From contig VWZP01009941.1 of the NCBI GenBank assembly GCA_013396995.1, forward strand, positions 2,830,748 through 2,894,747: a stretch of 64,000 bases of DNA, written 5' to 3'. Made by a program: the position numbers and the translations under genes. Source of the stretch: Dicaeum eximium (Eukaryota > Chordata > Aves > Passeriformes > Dicaeidae). Within the stretch, counting starts at the first letter, position 1. Each line of letters begins with the position of its first letter. Below, one piece after another: positions 26,661-40,613 of the stretch. The notes under the pieces are model-generated. The model saw only the letters and a list, made by a program, of their open reading frames with translations, did not search any database and was not told where the DNA came from.

Positions 26661-27402
26661 TTGGTCACCCAAATCCAGGCAAGACCATGCATTTTAAGCA
26701 CCTTGGGAAAGTGCAGCAAATGTTTCATTAGTTCTCCATAGGACACTAAAGTGTTACATTTGTGTCACTAACCACGAAAGCTATTTGTAGCTATTTTAAG
26801 ACTGTACTGAAGCAATTAAAATTTTTAAAATAATATTTTCTCTCTACTCAGCCAGTTTATGCAGGTATGGGAGGTTATCCCTCAACACTTTCTTTATTGT
26901 ACCTAGTAGTTTTCCAGCCCTTTGAATTCAGGACATTTACAAGTTTTCATACCATTAAACCATTAGGTATTACTTAGTCTGCAGCAATAAACTATAAGGC
27001 ACCTTCATTTATATGCTGAAATACAGCAATCCATTTAGTCAAATTGTGACCATACCTTCTAAGTCTTCTTTAACACTTCATCAATTTAACAGCAATTAAT
27101 TAATACAGAGCTATTAGAAAAATTGCAAAACCATTATAGAAATAGTAAATTCTCTTATTGTACCAATGAGAGAATCTCTAGTGAAGTCAGTGGATGTGGC
27201 CCTTATTACACAGCAAATGTGATTTCTAAACAATATGTTTCCATGCACTAATGAAAGATCTCTGAAATCAGTCTGAGAGTGAGGGTGTCAGTACTAACCT
27301 AGTTGGAAAAAAACCCCCACAAATCTCATGCCACGTGACCAAGCCCAAATAATTCACATTTTTACAGACTTGTGTTCACTTTTAGCTGTTTCTTTTACTT
27401 AC

Positions 27403-27552
27403 TGCTTTATACGTTCTCTTTTGTCCAGCATGTTTTCTGATTTGTTCTCCATTGGGCCCAGTTTCAACATGCATGGAATAGATAATGTCAAAGAAATCTT
27501 CTACGACGGCCACCCGCCGTAAAGACAGCTTCTCATCTACACCAACTCCATC
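27403..27552 (-). CDS. NOL4: NOL4 coding exon 2, residues 90-139
   Basis: The exon is 150 nt, 50 whole codons. The acceptor reads CTTTTCAG directly before GAT, and the donor GTAAGT follows a GCA codon, so the exon is phase 0 on both sides. The peptide starts DGVGVDEKLSLRR, continues through VAVVEDFFDIIYSMHVETG and ends KRTYKA, a strongly conserved part of the NOL4 family. The phase 0/0 structure means the exon could be skipped without shifting the frame. An internal ATG (codon at 27472-27474, residue 116) opens MHVETG and could act as the start of shorter isoforms made from a promoter inside intron 1; its context is weak, with T at -3. A 16-base assembly gap (27577-27592) interrupts the T-rich tract 24 nt upstream of the acceptor, so the acceptor region is incomplete in this assembly. 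Confidence 0.95.
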
Positions 27553-27576
27553 CTGAAAAGAAAAAAAAAAAAAAAA

Positions 27577-27592
27577 NNNNNNNNNNNNNNNN
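27577..27592. other. Assembly gap (16 N) beside the exon 2 acceptor
   Basis: The gap lies within an A-run (T-run on the NOL4 strand), 24 nt upstream of exon 2, in the polypyrimidine tract or branch-point zone. Confidence 0.98.
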
Positions 27593-28120
27593 AAAAAAAG
27601 AACAGGAAAAAGTAAGGGAGACAAGATGAATAGATAAATTATTATAATCATGAGACACATTATCCTTTTTTAGAAGGAAGTTAAAGACCCATTAATATCT
27701 GAAGATCACCCACACTACAAATAACAGACACAGTATTGTAGGAAAGCTGTGGGATCACAAGGATCACACAGACCCTTGCAGCATCCCATTTTGCCAAACC
27801 AGGGCATTTGGCCTCTTAATAGGAAGTGATCTGACATTCCAGAATTTAAAAAAACAAAACAAAAAGTATCTGTGCTTCTTTCTCCAAATGCACAAACATG
27901 ATTCAAAGGCAGAAGCAGTCCCAAACATACGGCACAAAAATGCATTATGTGGTTGTTAGTAAGAATGCAACAGCTCTTTTATTCTTCTACTTCCTTCCCA
28001 GTAAATCTGTGCCTAGCATTTCAGAAAGATGTTTAATAAAAGGTTTTAATTCAAAGAGCTAACTGTAATTATGTATATGAAGGAAGCTGTTGTAAACAAT
28101 TTGCCCTTGTGAAAATTGCT

Positions 28121-28150
28121 TGAAGACGTACTATATGAAGACATACTACA
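28121..28150 (+). repeat. 15-bp tandem duplication
   Basis: TGAAGACGTACTATA is followed directly by TGAAGACATACTACA, two differences. Confidence 0.75.
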
Positions 28151-29539
28151 ATATGAGGAAAAGAAAGGGATGTTTTAAATATTTTCTACTTTTGCACACA
28201 GATGTCCAGTTGGAAGAAGTGGAAAAGTGAGAACACCTAGCATCCAACTTTCAAAAGTGATAGTGTCATGGTAGCTAAAGACTTCTGAAAAGAAGCAGCC
28301 CCAACATCTCTGAAATTACCCAGTGCAGTTCAGCTCCCGCCTTTCTAACAGAACCATCCACATGAGGTCTTGTTTGTTTTACAGCTGCCCATGGACTCAG
28401 TTCTAATGAAGGAGCAAGAACTGGGACTCTTGTTTTTCCAGAATAGACATCTATCAAGCAGGCTGCAGTTTGTAATACAACACCAGTATATGAAAAATAA
28501 AATAAGAATGGCCAATTCACTTATACTTCAACATTGCATTTGAATTTAGATCTTTGGAGGCAGCAGTATAACCTAACATTCACTGTGTATTTTAAGCAAT
28601 AACAGTGTTCCAAACTGAATATGTTTTATAATACCATTACTGCTTGTTTAATTCATGCCACAACAAAACTGATTAACATGGGCACTTCTATGACAAAACA
28701 CATGCAATTATGGCTGCAGTGACCAAATAAAGACAAAGATGAGAAATTAAAAGGTAATAATTCTGTATGACTCTCACTTGCTGTCCTCCTGATCATAAAT
28801 TTTTGCTAACCTACTCCACTAAGTTTGCTGTATGTGGACAGACATGATTCATTTTTCTCACTCCCCCTATTTTCATTCCAGCTCACTTCAATTTTTCATA
28901 TATTTCAAAGGAAGAACCCAAATAATCCCAATGGCTCCAAAGAACCCCGCAGGGTGACACAGAGGAGCTCTGACACATTCATAGTAGCAATGGAGAACAT
29001 GTCAATGCCTTTAGAGGATAAGCTTCTAAATGTGCATCATTCCATGTGGGTTAGGAGGTGTTGATACACCACCAGCCAGACAGGTTATGCCCTGTCCTGC
29101 TCTAGTATGCCCAGCCTTCTTAGAAAGGTCCCTGCCCAAAGCTACATGGTCTCTTCCATTGTGTTCTTTATCCTCAGGAGACAGAGGGACCTGGGCAGAA
29201 CCCCAGAACATGTGTGATGAGAGGACTGCCACAGTTCTGATGGAAATGACTGTGTTGAGGATTCAGGGTGGAAGAACATAAGGGATTTGCAGGGCAATCT
29301 CCACCACAGGTTAAAGTCTCAGATCTGCTGGGCACAGTTGCTCTGAGAAAGCTGCAAAGCTCCCAGTCCATGATCAGTCACTGACCACCAGCTCAAAAAC
29401 TTTGTGGCGTTGTGACAGGTTTTGGTTTAAGCACCATTAAGAATTTGCTTGGTACTATCCACCACCATTGCCTACACTTTAAAAAAAAAAATTGCTTTAG
29501 AGATTGGGAGATTGGGCCAACATCAAATTCAGATCTTTG

Positions 29540-29830
29540 CAGGTTTAATCTTTAGGGGAATTCACACGTGAGCGCCGTAGGGGGGCCCATCTTCAATCAT
29601 TATTTTCTCACCACCCAAACAGCACAGTGGGATCCCTGATGATTTCAAACACTCTTATTATGACGACAGTGTTATCTCACACTGCTCTCCAAATACTCAG
29701 AAGTTTATAGTGTTGATTAACTGACAAAGATTTAATCTGCTTATTACTAATTAGTTTTATTTTATGAAATTTCCTACAAGGGAGCTCTCTTTTTTTAATT
29801 AAAAAGAAATGCATTACAACAATATTAATT
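29540..29830. promoter_or_regulatory. Candidate conserved non-coding element
   Basis: Unique tract with CACGTG at about 29567, GATTAACTGACA, and TTACTAATTAG near its right part, motifs common in homeodomain- and bHLH-bound enhancers. Motif style only. Confidence 0.22.
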
Positions 29831-30785
29831 TAAAACCTGAGACGCCACCTCAGCAGAGCTGACACATGCAAACATTATGAATACATTTAAAGAAGAAACT
29901 CGGAAATGAAACTCATTTTGCTGCTTTTGGTGGCCACAGTGTGCCATGCTCTCTCTAACAGTCCTCCTACCTCCCTCCCCAGACATGGACACCCAAAGGT
30001 TGGCAGGTATGATCTGGGGGTGCCCTTGAAGGGGTATTTCTCCATGTAGCTGACTAAATCCATAAACATTGATAGTACTTCTAAAATTACAAAGAAGTAA
30101 AGTCTGCACAAATTGTTATGACTCCTAATTGAAGTGCTACAAAATTAATACAAACTTTCCAAACCTTTTCAATCAAAAAGGCTAGGAAAGAAATGGCTTA
30201 AACAGAGTAGAAACTGCTTCAGGGGGTATAATTCAATATCTACATCTGTAGCTTTATCTAGTGGAGCCTGGACATGACTGGTTGGCTCCATCCTGCTTGG
30301 TGCTAAGACAATAAGGCAGACCTTGATTCAGAACACCTGCAGTGCTGTAGAAGGTGCCAAGGTGCTGTGAGTGAACTGTTCAGTTCATCCAGCAACACAC
30401 AACACTGTGCAGAGCTGTAAGCCTCAGCTGCAGAAACAATACACCAGATGAGTAATTTGAATAAGGTAGCTACTTACTGACACTTCTGATATTCCATACT
30501 GACATCCCAATAGGTAAAAAGCTGAGCAAAAGATAAAACCTCAATCTCCATTTAAACCATGAAGTCTCTGAAGTGGATGCAGTTGTATCAGGCTTTCCTG
30601 CCATATGCCATTATACTACACTTTTATCATGAAATTGTTATTTTATAAAGGCATTAACAAAGCAGTTCTGCTTTATAAGCTGACTTTGGGTAAAATTTTT
30701 CACAGTGCCTAAGGGGACAGTTTTTTAGCTTCAACTAAGGCTAAAAAAAACCTGAATGAGAGAATGCATCGTAATGCTATTCCCA

Positions 30786-31060
30786 TGACTGAAAGGCTAT
30801 GAAATGTCCACAAGGGACAGGACAAGTAATAGGCTTAAACCACAGAAAGGGAGATTTACATCAGACATTTGGAAAAACTTACTATTGATGTGGATAGTCA
30901 AGCTCAGTAACAGTTTGCCTGGGGAGGCTGTGGGATGTATGTCATAGGAGGATTTTGAGACCAGGTTAGGCAGAAATCTGTCAGGGATACTATGAGTAAA
31001 TCCTGTCTTGGGTAGACTAGATATTAATTGAGTTTCTTCTTGATAATTCTAGGAAGCTTA
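30786..31060 (+). mobile_element. Old diverged CR1 LINE 3' fragment
   Basis: The blocks 'acaagggacaggacaagtaatag', 'aacagtttgcctggggaggctgtggga' and 'cttgggtagactagat' follow the order of CR1 3' ends, but are more diverged than the other copies. This suggests an older subfamily. No clean tail remains. Confidence 0.65.
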
Positions 31061-33914
31061 AATACCACTTTCAAAGTGAGTTGGGCAGTAACAACTCTGA
31101 AATAGCAAGGAGGATATTTATAAATCACTGAGGTATTTTTAGGATTTTTATTCAGCATGGAAAGAGTCCAAGCCTCAAGTCATTTCAAAAATGACTTAGG
31201 AATGGAAGCCTCACTGAATGCTTTGCTTCAAGAATTGGACTTAGACTCAAATCTTTCAGGCCATTTCATCCCTCTCCTTTCAGCCAGCACTGAGGTGTGC
31301 TGTGCCCTGTCCTAAACCAGTTGTCTCACATGCCTCTCTGGCCAGCAGTGTGACAGACACTGACAAACCACATTCATCCTTAGAGCTGCTGAAATGGTTT
31401 CAATCTCTATCAGTGAGATTTTACTTCATTTTACTCTTTGCATTACGGTTTTTGCTGTTTACTCTTGTTTTTATGTATATCCAGAGATTTTCCTATGTTC
31501 TTAGGATACAAATAAAGAAATGTTTGTTTTCATTTTCAGCACTATGAAATCCATTTGTACTCTGAGATTAAAGTTGTTTCCTTGTTTGTTTTTTAGATAC
31601 CTAGACAAAGAATAAATTTCTGAACAAAAGTGAATTTTACAAAGAGTTGTGTACTGCCCAAAAAGTGTTAAGGATCCCTATGAGCCAGGATGGCTGGGGA
31701 GACAGGTAGTCTCTTTTATTGAGGTTGAATCTACAGGGCTTGTCAGAGTAAAGAAAGGAAGAAAGTTTGCCAGTAAAGTGAATAGATAAAACTCTTAAGG
31801 CAGCAAAAATATCTATCAAATGAAAGGTTGTCATTTTTATCCTTACTTTGCAGAGGAGAAAAAAATTTAATACCAGCATTTAAAATTAATGCCACTGAAA
31901 CAAAAGTGCTTGTAATTCCTTGCTTGAGAATAGCTGCCCCATCTCCTGTTGAAATTTTTACGAGGAAATAGGTCTCATAAAACACCTTCTTGCTTTGTGA
32001 ATGAATATAACTATCAGCATCTTGACAGTGTTTGAAAAATATTCCTATAAAGACATGATAGACAGAAATAAAAAATAAAAGGAAAGTCTTGGTTGGTAGT
32101 TTTATAGAAAATGTTCAGGTCTATAAAATCCTCTGTTGTAAAAGCATCAAAGCCAGAAGCACCTACAAAACATTAGGAGTAGATGCAAATAACAATGCAC
32201 CTAAATATTTCATTACATAATATAAATCACATATAAATCTAAGACTGCTTTGAATGCAGAAATATGATGTGTAACATTTTTCTCATATAATCAGTTCAGA
32301 CAGCAGAAGAGTTAAAGCTCATTTATGTCCCCACACCTCTGCTGACTCGTACCACATTTTGAATTTCCCCTGTATGAGAATTAAAGTCTTTTGCTGACTG
32401 AAACATGATACCCTGAATGAACAAAAGTTTTGCTCATAGCCCTACACGTTGTTAGTTCATGCATTATGAGCTCCTGACATGATTCTATGTAGATGTTTTA
32501 CTCCCTCTGGGTTCAAGATAGGAAAGTTTTGTATGGAAAGTGTTAGGAGGAAGCAATGGTAGTTGATGTATAACATGAACCCTATATATCTGTCTGCAGA
32601 AATAATTCAAAACAAATTAACAAATTGAAAATCCCATTGTACATTATTTCCTTTATCTGTTTGTTCAGCAACTGTAAAATATATTGATATTTAAAAATAG
32701 GGATGACCATTTTATAATGTGTCTTATTCCCATAGAAATGAACAAATTACTTTAATCAGTCCATGTATCTGAACTCCCAGGTTATGAGTACATCCATTTG
32801 AATATCTGACTCATTCCTGTCAGCACAGTGAAAATCCCAAAAGAGCAAAAGTTATTAGTATTTGGTAGCTATTAAGTAGCCTAAAATAAATGAACTGATT
32901 GTTTCTATCCAGTTCCAAATGGAAAATGTCTATACTAGCAAAAGGGATATTTATTATTTGAAATTTACAGTTTCTGTTCCTCATTATATCATATTTGAAC
33001 AGCAAATCTCATTTTTTACCAGCAGATGGAGACAGGAAAAATCAGAGTTATATTAAAACAGATACACACCAGAACCATTTCCAGCTGACAAGTTCTCCCT
33101 GTAGAAAAACATATACTACAAGAACTAAACAAATAAGCTAGGACATGGCAGCAATGAGTCAAACTAATTGTAGCCATAGATCATGAAAACAAAGAGAATA
33201 AAGTGAAGTGAAATGGCAAATTAATTTACCCTTTGAGATGAGAGACAAAAACTAAACAACAGACACAGTTCTGGTGTATTATGAAAGCTGAGGGTAACAA
33301 AAAGTCCTCTTACTGGACTGGCTTGATAGGTGATTTCAAAACAACCAATACACAAAATCAATACTCAGCAGAAGTCCCTTTCTCCTTTATCTCTTGAACT
33401 GTTCCAGATGATGGGAAAGCACCAAAGCCAAACCTCTGTCCATAAACAGTTCGGGGTGAATGCTGAGTGCCATATAAGTCTAAAATATCCCACACAAAAG
33501 GGCTGTCCTACTGAGTCGGTTCAGGTGAGGCCATCATCTGATGTGGATCACTAATTAAGCTCTAGCAAGCAGAGAGAATGGGCTGTGAAACTCAACTTGC
33601 CAGACTGTAAAAGGAAGGTATTTCACCTGTCTTTCCTTGAAGCATGGTAAAATAGGCCCAGAGATTATTTCATGATACACCAAAATATTTTCAAATGTGT
33701 TTTCAGAGGTTCCTTTGGCATGAATAGGATAATAAAATGGCCAGTGGTCTCTGCAATAAATATTTAATGCTCTTTCCATATTAAGGGGCAAAACCTTGTC
33801 TTTCTCATCTTTCTTCAGAAGTGTATATGGATGGCAAGAGGCAGAAACTGATGCACAGAAAGTGCACAGGAAGTTCCACCTGAATATGATATGAGGAAGA
33901 AGTACTGTCCAGGG

Positions 33915-34096
33915 ACCAAGCACTGAAACAGTTTGCCCAGAGAGGGTGTGGAGTCTTCCTCACTGGAGATACTCAAGAACTTTGTTGATGCAACCCTGTG
34001 CCATGTGCTTTAGGATGACCCTGCTTGAGCAGGGAGGTTGGACCAGAGGGCCACAGTGGTCCCTCCCAACCTGACCCACTCTGTGACTCCATGAAA
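33915..34096 (+). mobile_element. CR1 LINE 3' fragment
   Basis: The blocks 'aaacagtttgcccagagaggg', 'ggagatactcaagaac', 'gagcagggaggttggacc' and 'ggtccctcccaacc' are the standard CR1 3' sequence. It ends with a degenerate CTGTGACTCCATGA tail. It is antisense to NOL4. Confidence 0.82.
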
Positions 34097-37000
34097 GGTA
34101 GATCTATCATCAGTGAGAGTGCAGAAAATATTTGAACTAAAACATGGAGTGCATGTACTGACTCTTAAGTCTCCTACCAAAAACAAGCATGGACATGGGA
34201 AACAAGAGATAATTTCAAAAAGATGCCTGCACTCAGAGCCTTGAAGGAATGGCAGGAAACCCTGTGAGGAACACAGGACAGGCAGAGCCCTGGTTGAAGT
34301 TCACTCTTCACACTAAAGAGTTGCTTCTTAACTGAGGTCTGAATACCCTTTTCCCTCAGCACCTTATTATTTTTTCCTTCGATGTTTAAACATTTACACA
34401 ACCCTTCTGAACAAAAGCGGGTCAGAAGCTGGGTCACACTTCACTGCTTGTGAAGTCTGTAGCTGCAGGCTAACTAAGCACCACGAGCTGAATCTCCACC
34501 AGCAAGCAGGTCACCACAGGAGCAGCACATCTGCAGAGCAAAGCACATGACATCAAGGAGCTCATGCCATACCATAAGCATTTCAGGATATCTCTAACTT
34601 GCACCTCTGCAATGGGCACAATTCTGGTCACAACCCAGCAGGTGCATGTCTATTAAATGTCAGTTTTCTTTCACTGAAAGGAATCTGTTTACATACTGAA
34701 AAAATATTACACTGTGAAACAAAGTCCAGCAAGCATGGTCAGGAGCTTTGTTCCAAAGAAATACTCATTTTCCAAATTAAAATGCCATTATAAATGCTGG
34801 CATAGCTTCTTTAATAAGGAACGCAACAGGACAGGATTTTTCACTCACACATATTGTGATGAATGTTACCTAAACTGATGAGAAAGATGAATAACTGTGT
34901 AGCTCAGGGACACACATGGCCCTGGTGTGACTCAGGAGATCAGAAAGAAGCTGAACAAACACTTATTCTGAAACAGAGATCTTATTTGTCACATTACCCC
35001 TTCTACACGTCTCCCTCTCTAGCAAATTCCTGCCTACTTGGCCTGTTAAAACAACAGATGATGCTTCCATTATTACATGCAGTCTGACATCAGCTGGCCT
35101 TTTTTCCTTTATTTTTTGACAGAGAAAGCAAATTAATGTTCTATTCTGTCTACAAAAGTTTGTTGAATTGGTGTATTTAGTACAGGAAAAAGTAATCCAG
35201 GCATTACATTAGTCATTATGGAGTGAAATGTATGTGACAACTCCAATTGAACCAAAGCTAGAATTGGACAGAGAGAGAGGAAGAGCACATATAACACCTG
35301 CAGGGGAATGGCAGTTTGCATTTCAAATCTGAAAAACTATGGTAAATTTATAATAATCATAACAACACTAACAAAAATAAATCTGCAAATTGTAAAAGAA
35401 AGCAATTTCTTGAATTACATTTTTTATTAACTTGAACTTATTTATAGTTTACTTAAAAATTCTTAATTTTAAAAAATTGTCTCAAAAATAATTTCTGATC
35501 TTAGGAAGTTTCAAAAGAGTTTTTTCTGAAGCATATATTTTAAAAGAGAAGCAATAATTATTTCCTTTTTTGATAACCAGATTGTATTATTTCCTGTTCC
35601 CTGAAGGATACTGTCTCTTTTCTAATGGGTTAGTATTCTATTAGAAAGAATTAAGTTTTGACTTTGAAGTTGATTTTTTTTTAAATATTCATGACAGGTC
35701 TGGAAACATCCAGCAAACTTCCCTTGCCCTCTTCAAACTCGCTGTTTGGTAAGGAGCTGAGAGCTAATAAACCTAGCTTGGACACCAAGTCTAACTGAGC
35801 AGAGAGCCAAATCTAACTGAAGCTTTTTTGCTTAAGTTCATATTCATCACCAAATTTTAATGTGTGTATTCCTTCTACATGACTCATTAAAGGATTCATC
35901 TAGGTGTAAGGACCTTCTACCAGAATTTTCTGTAATACTACAAATTCTAAGAAATTGCAGATTTTAAGCTTAAAAAGCTGTCAGCATTTCAGTTCTACCA
36001 TGAAACAAGATGAAAGTGTGTGAAAATTCATTAAAGTAACATTTTATGCTTTTATTGAAAGTAAAACTGAACCTAGAGGTAAGTATTAAGGTAACTAAAA
36101 GATTTCTCCTAAGACACTAAAAAAGTTTCAAAGAAGATATTCTGAGGCTGGAGGTAATCTTTCTGTGTACAGATTTCTTCAGCTGTTGAAAAAACCATAA
36201 ACACACCATCAGACTAAGTAAAAAAATTGAAGGATAACAACTCACTGAAGCACAAGTGTCCACTAAGTGTATGAATACTGAAGTGACTTTGTCTTGTTCA
36301 TGTCTTTCTACTCTTCATACATTTTATCTGATAATTATATCTGCCAAGCTGTAAACAGTTGCTCCAGGACTTTTCCAGAGAAGACTGCAATGCCAAGCTA
36401 AATGCTTGGCAGGAGAACTGCCTTTTCAATCTCACAGCTAATCTGGAAGGGTCAGCTACTCCTGGTGAGTGTTTTAAAGGGAAGGGACTTCAGCTTCCCA
36501 CTCCAACAGCTCAGCACACTGTACAGTGATTTCCATGAAACTTGTTTCCAAAAGTTAGTAGCAATTATAATATGTATAAAACTTAGTTTTACTTTAGTCT
36601 CAAGACAGACAGTTCTTTGTATCTGCTGAGCATGAAAAGATTTGCTTTTCCTGAATAAGGGTACAAGGATAAACCAACTAATTCTTGTCAAATTTTTTTT
36701 TGACTGTGGGGGATTTTAAAATGAATGGGTGTGAATCCTAGTGTGGGCCTGCTTAGTGTGTTCAGGGTTTTTTCCTAAATTATAAGATCAGGTATTGTCA
36801 TCAGCTCAGCAAAAAGAAATGGGCAGGCTACTAATTAAATGTTAACTCTTAACATTCCTGTCATGCTCCAAAAATGAACAATTGCTCAATTATAATTTAA
36901 AGTGTACTATACTTTACAGGTATTCAAGCACTAGGGGAATGCAATGTAGATCTATAATGCCACCTTTTTTCAGACTGATGAAATGCAACTACTGTACACC

Positions 37001-40000
37001 AAAAGTAACCTAATACTAAAGTGAAGCTTAAATAATAACTCATTACCCCAAAGTGCTGCCTGTGAAATTATGTATATTAAATATATATATTTTAAAATTA
37101 CATTCCAAATACTCATAAGCCTCTGATGTAAGGGTGTTGGCAGAGGGAGATTTTTTTAATACATAATATGAAATGCAAGTGCCAAGTGTTACATACTGCA
37201 ATGAAGTGCCAAAAGCACACCACACCACAGATCAACCCTGCACGGTGACAAAACGTCTACATTTAAAAAATGCTTCAAAATCCTAGTTAATTGGTAAAAT
37301 ATTCCAAAAAGTCAGGGAAAGAGGATGAATCAGAGGACTGATGATGGGATATAGTGGTTTTGTGTCCAGATCTCTGGCTGCAACTCTAGCAAGGGCTTTT
37401 GTCCCTAAAGTTGCTTCCTCCTTCCACCTGCTGCCTATGGCAAAGAACAGCCTTGGGGTGGCAGGGAGATGAAATGTGTGACCTTATCTGTCTCATCAAT
37501 GTTTCTGCAACAGCTGTTCCCTTGCTTATACAAAATGAGTTCACAGTCTCAGCACAGCTCCCAGAGGACAGCTGTCTCCATCACCAAAACCACTGCTACA
37601 ACAGCCCATCGGGTGCCATTAATCGGTAACATCATTAACATCATCAGTAAAGACACTAGGGATCAGATTTTAAGCTGCACTGGTGCTGTACAGGCAGCTT
37701 AAGGTACAGAAAACATCAGTGGCTTTGCACGACCCACGTGAAGCTTTGGTGCTGATACAGCCTAAGCACTGGCTCAGCAGCCTCACTTGCAAGGCCAAGT
37801 GCAGAATTATGACAACTGTCCCCAGCTCCAGTGGAAAAGGGGACAGGAGTCTCCAGGACACCCATGTTCTGCACAAGGCCTGGTTCTCTGACCACATTAC
37901 CAACACACTTCCCACACTGGAAAAAAGCTGCTTGTTGCAGGGAGCAAAGAGGTACTTCCCAGACTAAACATTCCCAGAGTACAAAATAACAGCCTCTAAT
38001 GGAGATCCCTCTAGATTTCTGCAAGGACAAATGTGCAGAGATTGTGAAGGGGCTCTCTGTAATTGCACAGGTAATGTTACCTGGCCATGGACAGAGGCCA
38101 CTGGGGACTCAGGGTCATATCAGTACAAGCAGAATGCAGGGTCACTGACTTGCACCTGCATGGGGTCTCAGCAGCAGCCGTGTGCCAGCCCTGGTGATGT
38201 ACAAACATCAGTAAAGTAGGAACTGCAGGGGTTAGGGTCTGTTCTCAGATGTATCTGCACAGTAACCGGAAAAATCAGGCAGAACATTGGATACGCAATC
38301 TCTGTACCAGGTTTGAAACAAAATTAGTAAATATCATGCCAGATATTGGCAGTAAGTTTTTGGTGCAGCCAGCAATGCCATGAGCCAAATAGCTAACCAT
38401 GTTCTTCAGGAAAATTCTTCATGGAGGGGTATAAAAGCTTTCCTTCCAAAAAGACAGGAAAAAACCAGAAGTTTTTTCATCCTCCCCCAGACCTGAGGGA
38501 AGGCTTGTACCCTCAAAAGTATCATCAAATTAAATTAATTGGTAAATAATGAATAATCTTTTTCCTTTTTTTTTTTTTNAATATTAGTATGTGTGTGTGC
38601 ACAGATCAGGTTTTATGAAATTACCTCAGCAGGCTTATCTGGGGGGTCTTCAATAACTTATTTGTTGAGTTTTTCTTTAATTAAATTACATTTCCCCAAT
38701 TCTATCGCTTTTTTCACTCTTTCACTCCTGCAACACTTTTCTCTCCTGGGCAACCTAGGCAAGAATAAGTGCCAGATGCAAAAATCTTGTGTTTCTGTGA
38801 GGAATCACTGTTGCAGATAGTCAGATTATTTACACCACTTCTTTTCCTTTTCTTCTTCCTCCCTTTCTCAACCATAAACGAAGTCTACAGCATGAAGAGG
38901 CCAATCCTTGCCAGCAGAACCAAGTTTTGAAAAACACTGCTCCACCATATGTTCAGTCCTGACCAGCATGATAGTTGGGAAGCTGACATCTGCAGATGGG
39001 GAGTTCATACCACCATTCAGCACAAACATGCTGCTACTGTACACTGAAGTCAATATTAGCCAGACTTTGCTTAGGAGAAATTTTCAACACTGGTCTGCGG
39101 TTTCACCTTGCCAACTAATTTTTGTTACACTGATCTAAATGAAATAGACATAAAAAGAATCTCAGAGAAAAATGGTGGTGCTGATTGAAAAAGGGAGTCC
39201 TTGTGACTTCTTTTGGTAATCTCTTTCAGAAAGAAAACTCTTCTGTATCAGATATTACATTGAAGCTGTTGATGTAATAGAAAACACTTTCTAATGTTAC
39301 ATATGATGACCTTCATGAAAGCCCACTAAACTCTATTTGGCTTGTAGGGTTACACACTACAAGGATACAATGACCTCAAACAGTCCCCTGAACTTCTTTG
39401 AAGACCCAGTTAACTCCGTTTTTCTCTGAACAAGATATATCAAACTTGAAATAAGCTCTGTATGAACCAAAGTCTTTCTTGCCTTTTTTTATGCCCCTCT
39501 TAAAGCAGCAAGAATGTTTGTGGGAGTGGCATTGGTTCTTCTACAGAAGCACTAAGATAAAATGCATTTTCCCTGCTACTTTTACTTTTTCTCCCCCTTT
39601 TTCTCCTCTGTCATCCCATCTGCAGCTCCTCATGCAGTCCAAACACTTATACCAGGGCTTAAACAGATTTACAGCTACCAATTTTCACAGGGACTGTGTA
39701 CATGTTCTCTCAGGCATGCTCAGGCACCAACACTCATCAGAGGGCTGGAAATCAAAAAGTGTGTCAGTTGTGCCAATGGCAGTGAAATTCCATGAGTTCA
39801 TGTTTGTTGTGTCCCTCATTCAGGCCTTTACTGTATAGCAGTGCCCTTCTTCAAAAGGCTGTATCTAAAGCCTCTGTGTGAATTTTCTTTAAAATGTTTT
39901 GCAGTCTTATATGCACACCTACCATTGATTATTAAATGGGAGAGTAAATGGAATAATTTTCCTTTATTATGTTGCTCTGAAATTGAAAGGACAATGTCTG

Positions 40001-40531
40001 GACTGTACAGTCATGGTAGAAAGAGGTTAGATATTCAGTTATATGAATTTTACTCAGAACTTTTCCTACATCAAATTTGGAGCATGCCTGAGCAGCAAAG
40101 AGTTCAAAACAATGGTAACTACAATGCTGACTTTGAAAATTCTGTTATATTGAGTAAATTCAGCTTCCTAATTTTTGTAGGTATTAGCTACCTAGTTTCT
40201 TTTTAGTGCAGATAACAGGTACATCCCACTACTTATCACTAATGATACTGCTCACCACCCCAGTTCTTTTCCTAAAAGGATTAAGGGAACAGCCAAATAA
40301 TGAAGAGGACCATTATTACCTCAACAGTACTGCAAGAACTGGTGCTTTGCATAAGTTGGTAACCAGATTTGCCCAACATCTGATGTTGGTGAAACACATG
40401 ATGAAAGACAGGGAATAAGAGTATTTGCAAGTGGAAGACTCCCTATTAATGAGATGCTTGCAAGTCTCTGCCTTAATCCAGGCATGCCCGTGAATTTACT
40501 ACCATATGGTAAGCTTTGCATGCAAATATNN

Positions 40532-40613
40532 AATATAATATAATATAATATAATATAATATAATATAATATAATATAATATAATATAATATAATATAATA
40601 TAATATAATATTA
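40532..40613 (+). repeat. AATAT pentamer microsatellite
   Basis: About 16 copies of ATAAT/AATAT, perfect to the eye. The left edge touches a two-base N gap (40530-40531), so the true length is unknown. Confidence 0.95.

Larger units (their letters stand above)
17355..27402 (-). other. NOL4: NOL4 intron 2 (about 10.0 kb)
   Basis: The intron is bounded by donor GTAAGT after exon 2 and acceptor TTTCAG before exon 3. It is nearly free of recognisable transposons. It contains a 25-bp palindrome at 24867-24891 and a small GC-rich islet at about 26430-26660. Nothing else is distinct. Confidence 0.9.

Noticed and set aside
40532..40613. Possible array with regularly spaced repeats
   Set aside because: It is a plain AATAT microsatellite without spacers, not a CRISPR-type array, and the host is a vertebrate.
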